Source: Alentia gelatinosa | Taxonomy: Eukaryota; Annelida; Polychaeta; Phyllodocida; Polynoidae | Assembly (NCBI GenBank): GCA_950022655.1 | Contig: OX465580.1 | Span: 44,142,028-44,206,027, forward strand | Direction: 5' to 3' | Length of the DNA stretch: 64,000 nucleotides | In this document: one piece after another, positions 56,576 to 64,000 of the stretch | Position numbering within the stretch: the stretch's first letter is position 1 | Layout: the number at the start of each line of letters is the position of its first letter | Notes under the pieces: model-generated | What the model saw: the letters and a program-made list of their open reading frames with translations, nothing else | Database searches by the model: none | What the model was told of the DNA's origin: nothing | Translations under genes and position numbers: made by a program

Positions 56576-57767
56576 ATTTTTTTTGATAAGCTTTTATTAA
56601 CAAATTCTGGGAAACCCAGTTCTTCCATTTGACAAAAAAATTAGGAAACTGTACAATCCTGTACAATCAGTGTTCACACCGTGGTTTTCAGTGGCGCAAG
56701 CCCTCCACCACAACAATATAATACATGGGAGAAAAAGAAAAGTAAAAAAATCTCTTCTTACACCTTACACTACTTCTCTCCTTCTAATGACCCGTTTGAA
56801 CATCGCCTTAGAGTCCAACTCCTGGATATCTCTGTCCAGTCCATTCCACAACTGCACCCCTCTGTACATTGGCAATTTTGTGTAGCTACTCATTTTATGG
56901 TGATGCACTTTAAAGTTCCTTTTGCCTGATGTACGAGTGACCCTCGGCTGTTGTTCCAAAAGGTCTTGATTTGTGGACAGTTTGTACATCATTACTGCCA
57001 GCTTCACAGTCCTTCTTGGTTGTAACATTTCTACCTCAAGACTGTCATGTAGACTTTCTATGGTTTGCTTCCATTTGAAGTATCCCTGGACAATCCATAG
57101 ACCCCAATTTTGTGTTCTTTGCAATAACTAAAGATGATTCTTCCTAGCACCATCAAATATAAACCCCCCATATTCAAAAATTGGTCTGATACAGGTACAA
57201 TAGATTTCTTTTGCTACCATTTTCGATATTGACCTCCGGATTTTAACCAATCTATATAGCCTATTATTCACTTACTTCAGGACTTGTTTGATGTGACCAG
57301 AGAAATTCAACGCACTATCAAAAACAATACCCAAGTATCTATATGACTCCTTACTTCTTATTATTTCTCCTCCACATTCCAGTTCAAGGCATGGCAAAAA
57401 CCGTTTTCTAGAGTTTGAGGTAAACCAACATGTACACGCCTTTGCAGTGTTCAACCGTAGTCCATTGGCATTACACCATCGATACACCTCATGTACTGCT
57501 GTTTCTAGATTCTGCTTTGCCACGGCCATATTATAGCTCCCTAAGTATGCGACAAGGTCATCCGAATATTGCGCAAAACGCACATTTGTAACATTTTGGC
57601 ATATATCATTTATAAAAACAATGAATAAGAACGGGCCCAGCACCAAACCCTGGGGAACCCCTGTGGTTACATTCCTTTTTCCAGATACACAACCATTTAC
57701 CACAACCTTCCAACAATTGGGATGACTAGTTTTCATACTTTTAAGCCACAATTCAAAACAATGCTTC
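56576..57767 (-). mobile_element. CR1/Jockey-like LINE D, short 5'-truncated copy
   Basis: Minus-strand copy from mid-RT to an A-rich tail (T8 at about 56577-56584 on the + strand). The upstream edge adjoins GGGGCCGTCCATAAA, the first bases of the terminal repeat of the DNA element at 37005. It ends about 240 bp upstream of the IgSF start codon. Confidence 0.8.
56765..57751 (-). pseudogene. LINE D reverse transcriptase, YSDD variant with nonsense codons
   Basis: GVPQGLVLGPFLFIVFINDI, then FAQYSDDLVAYLG where the second catalytic box reads YSDD rather than YADD, YRYLGIVFDSALNFSGHIKQ, stops near 57270 and 57127, ICTCIRPIFEYGG-like text, TSGKRNFKVHHHK and GVQLWNGLDRDI at the C-terminus. Confidence 0.85.
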
Positions 57768-57789
57768 GAACCATTTATGGACGGCCCCT

Positions 57790-58562
57790 ATGGACAGCCT
57801 AGAGTAACATATCAGCATTTGTGAGGTCTCAATATGATAACAATAGAGGAGACAGATTCGTTATCCATTATTTTATCAGAATTGGTCAAAACCAAGTGTT
57901 TGGAACAAGTAGAACCCTCAAAGGGCATGTTCAATTGGCGTAACGTTGAGATGTCACAGTGTTATAATTTACAGACATGTTTATCATATTCATATTATAA
58001 TGCCTTATTCTATCATCACAATACTCTGTCCAGATATCTACAGTCCTGCCCATATCTACTATGCTGTCCTTTGCAAGCTTGTTGCTGATATTGCTTTAAG
58101 GCATGTAAAGCCAAGAGCGAGATAAAGGTAGAAGAACAGAACTAAAACATCTGTTTTATCATACTAAATAAGCAATGCCTTGCATCCTGCCTTTGCCAGC
58201 TCAGGTCTGTCCTGCTGTACATTTTGAGTCGATGCGATGAGGCAGGTCATTCACCCTCATCAAGTTATGGTTTTCAGTTTGCAAATTAAGACTTGCAATT
58301 AACTAGTCTTAGCCACAACCTATGTAGCGAATACTCTAATTACTGTCTGCGTCACTTTTCTGTTTCTGTGGAAGTCAAATGTCTTTCATACTCAATCTAA
58401 TGCAAATATTTTTAAAACTCAATGAACTACAAACTAAAGTGATGAACATTGTTCGGTAAAATATACAAGTCAATACTTCACGGTATCGTTAATTTCGGTT
58501 TGTATCGAATTATTCCAATTGCTGCCATACAATAATAGACAGACACAATAATTCACAGAGAA
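57790..58562. other. Non-coding spacer
   Basis: AT-rich, nothing recognised. Confidence 0.4.
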
Positions 58563-58760
58563 CTAAATCTTTATCGAGTGAAACACATTGAGGTCTATAT
58601 TGACGCCAGCGGGTAAAGTATCGATATTGTAGTTATTGGTTGGCTGGCCCTTCCAGCTGCTCGTCCTACTCATATTTTGAGCTGCTCGTTCCCATATCGC
58701 AATCATCTTGTCAAGATTCGGGGGCAACGCACATTGAGAAAAAAACCATTGTTCGTGTTT
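58563..58760 (-). CDS. Candidate terminal exon of an upstream minus-strand gene
   Basis: Minus-strand frame PPNLDKMIAIWERAAQNMSR, then SWKGQPTNNYNID and DLNVFHSIKI ending at TAG (58565-58563). The peptide looks coding in composition and may be a cytoplasmic tail. A pyrimidine-rich stretch precedes it, with a possible acceptor ending GACAAG. Family not recognised and the rest of the gene was not found. Confidence 0.3.
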   Translation of the reverse strand, partial: KHEQWFFSQCALPPNLDKMIAIWERAAQNMSRTSSWKGQPTNNYNIDTLPAGVNIDLNVFHSIKI

Positions 58761-58822
58761 CTTTTTCTTTTTTTTATAAAGAGCAGTGTTCTTTAACATT
58801 CTCGATACATGATTTCAATTAA

Positions 58823-60690
58823 GAAATATGAAGCATGTAATACAAATATTCAAAACATGGTTTAATTCGTTAATCTTTGCTATGTCTATTTCAAAAATTA
58901 CAAAACAAAGGTAGCTAGTATTTTTCAAGACCACGGTTAATTGAATGTGTACCTCCAGGAAGTGGAATTGCTAATTTTTCTCTGCGAAATTTGTATATTT
59001 CTGACCTACGGTGAAATAAACATTGCTCTAAAAAAAACCAAAAGAAAAACATGGTTTAACAGTTGATATTCATGGTAGTCTGATTTCAAGCTCTTCTCTT
59101 TCTTTTTGTTTTGTAAATATAATTGATGAGTATCAGAGTGAAAAGTTTGGAATCTCCATTGGACTACACTAGTTGCCACCCTTCCTATTAATCAGTCATT
59201 TAATCATAATACAGTCATTTGCCTCCATATGTTTGTACCACCTGGAGTAGCCGAGGTGGATAGTCAGAGCAACTTTCTTCATTATCATTGACTTCTGGGT
59301 GCAGAAAAGAAAGAGAAATTGATAAGGACATTGAAAGTAACCAGACAGGCCATTTGTACAAAAAATATGGAAAAGGGAGACCCACCCGAGTTGTCCCATG
59401 CTACTCTCCAGTGCATATCGTCATGTACTTTCTCATTCACAAACCTTTATTGTTTGTATTTCTTGGAGTGATCCTGCCTGATATGAGATAGTGTTGGAAC
59501 CCCGCTTTTTAGTCATAAGACTGCTGGGATAATGAGGAACGTAACAGTACAAGTCTGCACATCAGGCTCTAAGAGTAAAGCCCACTATATGTATACCGTT
59601 ATCCTTCAGAGAGTCTCTAACATAAAATCTAACAGGGCCATCTTCAAGTACCCAGCACCTATTTACCTAGAGTCAGTCACGAACACAAACATACACAGAG
59701 GTAGTCTCTAACACACACACAGATACAGAGACAGTCTCAAACACATAGTCATTCAGACCTAGACAGGCCGGAGCAGAGAGCATCTCTTTTAAATGAATTT
59801 TGTATTCATTGTCAGGGTATGACGCAATTTTAATTCAATAATATCCTCTAATAAGACCACCACACATTTTGATAATATCCGTCGTCAGGTAAGGTATCTG
59901 ACCATAGGACAGTTCACATAAAATCGTTAGTATTATTGAGTGAAGGATACTTTGTTATTGGTGTAATTCTAATGCGTTGGCGACAGTGCTACCGACCCGC
60001 AAAAGAAGAACGAAATATACTTTGTTTCCATTACCAGAATCGGGAGCGACAACGTCAAAAACATCCGGTCAGAGCATGTGTCCCATTTCACTTTTTGTTA
60101 TTTCAACTGACAGTTTTATTTTTGTCATTTTCGTTTTCAAGTCACATCGTTGCAGTTCATTTCAACAACTATCCACAATTTCCGAGGAAGCTAATAAAGA
60201 TGCAATATGAATTATGAGTTTAATTAAGATAATGTAGCATTCATCACACGATTTTATTGTGTTATTGGGCTGGACTGTAGACCAGCGTGCAGCACTGGTC
60301 AACAGTGATATGAGGAGATGAATAGTAGAGAAGTATTATGTTACAAATACTGGTGTATGTGGTAAGTATGTAGATGGGGAGAGCTGTAGTGTATGTGGAC
60401 TGTATTTGGTATAGTCTTAGAATATGTCACAAACACTGAAGTAACTTATCACTTGAATACTGTAGTTTAAGTCCATAGAGGTTGCAGTAGGTAGAGAACT
60501 TCTTCATGGCTGCGTCAGCCCTTCACAGATAAGATCTGCTCACAGAGGTACTTGAAATGCTTCTTTATTGTAATCCACAATGTAATAACAGGTTCCTCAC
60601 ACGGCAGACTAAGAACCCAGAATGATGGGTGCAGCTGGCTTATATAGCTGGTATTAAGGTTGCATGCATTACAGTGTCAAGGTCGTTGTT
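58823..60690. other. Interval without a recognised gene
   Basis: Contains a degenerate repeat at about 59665-59785 (GTCTCTAACACAC-type). The frames open at 59.3 and 60.0 kb are unsupported. Confidence 0.4.
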
Positions 60691-60905
60691 CCAAATGCTC
60701 GCTCTCAACACTCTGTCCTACTAACCCAAATGACCTGTCCTACTGACCCAGGCTAAGTAGAACAGTAGGTGTGCAGACGCTGACCTACTGGCCCAAATGA
60801 TCCATCCCTGCTAAGTGGGACAGGGGGTGTGCTGGCGCTGACCCACTGGCCCTAATGCTCCATCCTACTGGCCTTCACCTTGGGTGCTTGTGTGCTGACA
60901 CACTG
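60690..60905. repeat. Degenerate tandem repeat
   Basis: Three to four loose copies of a unit of about 70 bp: CTGACCYACTGGCCCAAATG, ATCC.TCCT, CTAAGTGGGACAG and GTGTGCTGGCGCTGAC. Confidence 0.6.
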
Positions 60906-60958
60906 GCCTAGATACAGCTGTCTTGCTACCAGGGCGTTGCATATGGGATATGCCTATA

Positions 60959-61376
60959 CTTCTGCTATACAAGAGCTCACAGTCTTACTTATACATTTCT
61001 TATACATTTCATATACATTTCATTATTTGTGCTTGGCTCTGGTCCAGTGCACTATGATGGCCGACCGTATAAAAACAAGTCAAGAATACAGACATCCCGT
61101 AACGTGATCAGTCGAAATAATAGGAGGAAGTCCCTATATAGATAATTATAGTATAGACGGCAGTTTCCTTCTGCTATACAAGAGCTCACAGTCTTACTTA
61201 TACATTTCTTATACATTTCATATACATTTCATTATTTGTGCTTAGCTCTGGTCCAGTGCACTATGATGGCCGACCGTATAAAAACAAGTCAAGAATACAG
61301 GCATCCCGTAACGTGATCAGTCGAAATAATAGGAGGAAGTCCCTATATAGATAATTATAGTATAGACGGCAGTTTC
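60959..61376. repeat. Near-perfect 209-bp tandem duplication
   Basis: Copy 1 is 60959-61167 and copy 2 is 61168-61376. Only two differences were spotted (TTGGCTC/TTAGCTC and CAGACATC/CAGGCATC), indicating a very recent event. It includes TATACATTT triplets and a TATAAAAACAAG sequence. Confidence 0.93.
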
Positions 61377-62139
61377 CTTCCTATTGTATAGGAAATTTGT
61401 GATGTTTTGTCACCGAGACTAGGAGAATATATAAATAAGAGATTAGCTAAGAGATACATAACATAATATCACATTTAATTGTTGTGGTGAATTCTTTGGT
61501 TCGGTTGGCATCCTAGGGGGTGCCTTGGTTGAAAAAAACCACTAGGAGTGTTCTGTTTGCTATGCCTCGTCTAACTTCATTAATATCACATTTAAGGTTA
61601 GTACATTCTTGTAATGTAACATAGTTCTTTTTCACTATAAAAGGAAAGGTGGATATTGTCGCTAGCCTATTCATACCTCCATCCGACGCTGTCTCCAAAC
61701 TAATCTCATGAGCTTACTTCTATATCTGTCCGTAGTTTATGTATTTTAAATCTGAATTGTGAATAGTCTAGATTACAACTTAATTGATTTTCCATGCAGC
61801 GACATTATTATGTATTATGCAATATGTATAATTTAGATAGTGACTTAATCTTAACCCTTAAACAGCACAATGCTTCCAGACGCTATAGTGGCTCCTATCG
61901 GAAAATGCCTTCAGGCATTCCTATATCTCCAGCTGTCTATATCTCCAACTGTTACATTATACAGAATGATATATTTACTGTTGTGTTGGATTTACTACAA
62001 ACCAATATTTATTTGGATTTAAGGTTCATCCGTGGAGGTATATTTTGAGAAGTATGGGATTTCCAGCAAGTGATTTTGATATCAAAATACTGCCTGCGAT
62101 TTGCATTGATACACTCAGTGAATCGTGAGCTGATCGTAA

Positions 62140-63121
62140 GGCCAGGCGTCTATCTACTACGATAGAAATTTAGACCTACCGTTATGGCACCGATACAAAA
62201 AGCAAGTATCGGAGACGTATCGGAAAGGTACACATTCGTAGACATATTTCTAGACATGCCAATTCCCCATGCATCACCGGGGGCTCCCCTGTCAAAAAAG
62301 GTGATCATGGTCACGATATTCCCCACGATATTACCAGGGTTAAAGTGCATATCTTGAGGTGGTATCTTCATTTTTAGATTTCATTTCATTTTACGATACA
62401 CTATAATTCAGGAAATGTCGCATTGATAATGTTTCCCAGGGAACATGGAACAACAATGTAAATTTTTTCAGGCACTAAAAGCTCCGTTCCAAGTAAAACT
62501 AAGAAAATATTTATCTAAGATTCCTAAGCCGGGCCCCCACCTACCATGATGGTCTACGACATACTTCCCGATAGCTACGATTTGAAATGCCCAAATCGCG
62601 ACCTATCGGGAGGTCCCTGATAGTTTCAAATCGTTGAAATCGTAGAGCGTACAAACGCCTTGGGAGGACCAAAAACATCATATTTACATCGATTATACAT
62701 CTATATGCGCCCTTCCTAATTCCAGAATTTCATAATTTTACACCAATTATTTAATCTACAAGAGATATTTTCCTGTTAAATCACCTCCAATAAGCTACGA
62801 CAGTTTATGACCTCACGATAGAATCGGAATGGTGTCGGGAAGGCCGTCGTAAGGCCAATCGAATCGTGGTAGGTGGGGGCCCGGCTTTAAATTTGATAAA
62901 GACTCACTGAATTTAACATGTTTAAATGTTGTAAACACCCTACTATACACGTTTTTCATCGGCACCAAATCATAGAGCCCTATTTTGTATCGGGGCCTAA
63001 TCGCAGAGAGGTGGTCAACTGCCCCGATATTGGGTGACCTTCAGATGCGATTTTGATTTTATATCGTGAGGTCCGGGGTAGACCATATCGGAGCGCTTTC
63101 GTAGTAGGTGGACGCTGGGCC
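62140..63121. mobile_element. MITE, family B, TAA target duplication, carrying a nested MITE
   Basis: TAA at 62137-62139 and 63122-63124. Ends GGCCAGGCGTCTATCTACTA and, reverse-complemented, GGCCCAGCGTCCACCTACTA, both then CGA (19 of 23 match). Same family as 18492-18772 and in opposite internal orientation. Interrupted at about 62528 by another element. Confidence 0.75.
62528..62887. mobile_element. Nested MITE (family C)
   Basis: Ends GCCGGGCCCCCACCTACCAT and, reverse-complemented, GCCGGGCCCCCACCTACCAC, very GC-rich against the surroundings. TAA flanks on both sides (62525-62527, 62888-62890) if the right end carries two extra bases. Inserted in the family B element. Confidence 0.75.
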
Positions 63122-63124
63122 TAA

Positions 63125-63923
63125 AGCCGGGCTCCCACTGTCCCGGCACACTACGAAAAGTGCTGCGATTGGGCTATGATACAAAATTGTCTAATCGTAG
63201 AGCTATCAGGAGGGATCTGTCGGAGTGTGTCGCAGTGTGTCGGAACTGGTTTAGCAGCAATAAAAAGAAGACCACGGAACCGACACACACTACGATTCAA
63301 GAAGTATACGCCAATGCAAATCTCAGGCAAATAATGAACATTATTTGTTAACCTTTTGGCTACACTATGATGCCTGGAGGCATTCCTGGGTGTAGTACAT
63401 TCTGATGCCTGGAGGCATTCCCTGGTGTAGTATGCTATGATGCCTGGAGGCATTCCCAGGCATAGTACACCATGATGCCTGGAAGCATTCCCAGGCATAG
63501 TATGCTATGATGCCTGGAGGCATTCCCAGGCCTAGTACTCTGATATCAGGCGGAATCAATCAAGATGCGGTGACTGAGCAATTGTGTAGGGACGCTCCCA
63601 GGGCAATTGCTATTTTGAGGGGCCGAAAACCAACAGAGGAGGGGTGCATAGGTTACACATAGTAGAGAATGGTTCCGACACACTCCGACACACTCCGACA
63701 AATCGAACATGTTCGATTTTGTCAGAAGGCCTACGACACAGCATTTCTATCATAGCACTATCGGAGTGTGTCGGAGTGTGTCATAGTACTCATCGGAACA
63801 CAAACCCACTTCCACGATAGAGCCTTTCCTTCCAACGCAAATTTCATTTTTTTCATCGGAATGCTTGTCGCAAGGCTATCATAGAGTGACGGAGGCGCAA
63901 ATCGTGATAGTGGGATACCCCTT
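63125..63923. mobile_element. Candidate MITE (family D) sharing a TAA with its neighbour
   Basis: Left end AGCCGGGCTCCCACT and right end, reverse-complemented, AAGGGGTATCCCACTATCAC are related, with TAA at 63122-63124 and 63924-63926. Inside, CGGAGTGTGTC units are arranged as large inverted blocks (63219-63243 against 63673-63699, and 63762-63784). A minisatellite lies in the middle. Confidence 0.5.
63361..63545. repeat. Minisatellite of about 36 bp, five copies, palindromic
   Basis: Unit GATGCCTGGAGGCATTCCCA followed by GGCATAGTATGCTAT. GATGCCTGGAGGCATTC is itself an imperfect hairpin, so each unit can fold. Confidence 0.93.
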
Positions 63924-64000
63924 TAACTGTGGTCACCGTTTTTTATATTGCCAAAATTAGCCCATTTTTATTAAAGGACGTTGCCCGGTCACAGGCGACC

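Overview
The window looks like animal nuclear DNA: AT-rich, with intron-split genes that have GT/AG junctions and kept codon phase, many non-LTR retrotransposon (LINE) pieces, terminal-inverted-repeat DNA transposons and MITEs, microsatellites and minisatellites. No bacterial, phage or organelle features were seen. A secreted temptin-like domain joined to a copper type II monooxygenase, together with CR1/Jockey-like LINEs, points to a marine invertebrate, most likely a lophotrochozoan such as a mollusc. That placement is an inference.

Two multi-exon genes can be assembled. (1) On the + strand at 10801-17543, nine coding exons join in phase to a 556-residue protein: signal peptide, temptin-like Cys-rich region, both copper monooxygenase domains with every expected copper ligand, and a hydrophobic C-terminus. 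(2) On the - strand, from 56332 down to at least 26538, a signal-peptide exon plus phase-matched exons encode a protein with about three immunoglobulin-like domains; its 3' end was not found. Single candidate exons of unknown genes lie near 7.0, 7.6, 19.9, 25.1 and 58.6 kb.

Most of the rest is mobile or repetitive. 1-0.45 kb: LINE remnant. 1.5-6.0 kb: a three-level nest, with an L1-type LINE (13-bp target duplication) inside a piggyBac-like TTAA element, itself inside the RT gene of a CR1/Jockey-like LINE. 17.5-18.8 kb: two MITEs, the first starting right after the monooxygenase stop codon. 27.8-28.9 kb: a 63-bp minisatellite open in one reading frame over long runs. 29-32 kb: a LINE RT scrap and a degenerate satellite. 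33-36 kb: a LINE tail, a large hairpin and a pair of nested TWA-target MITEs. 37.0-39.2 kb: a TAA-flanked DNA element holding a LINE scrap. 43.7-47.0, 52.3-55.0 and 56.6-57.8 kb: three more LINEs on the same strand as the immunoglobulin gene, two of them in its introns. 60.9-61.4 kb: a nearly perfect 209-bp tandem duplication. 62.1-63.9 kb: a cluster of adjoining and nested TAA-flanked MITEs and a minisatellite.

The two genes show no functional link beyond proximity. I see no clear evidence of an undescribed multi-gene system. The most informative features are the temptin-monooxygenase gene, the immunoglobulin gene lacking F-strand cysteines in two domains, and the transposon nests with readable insertion order.
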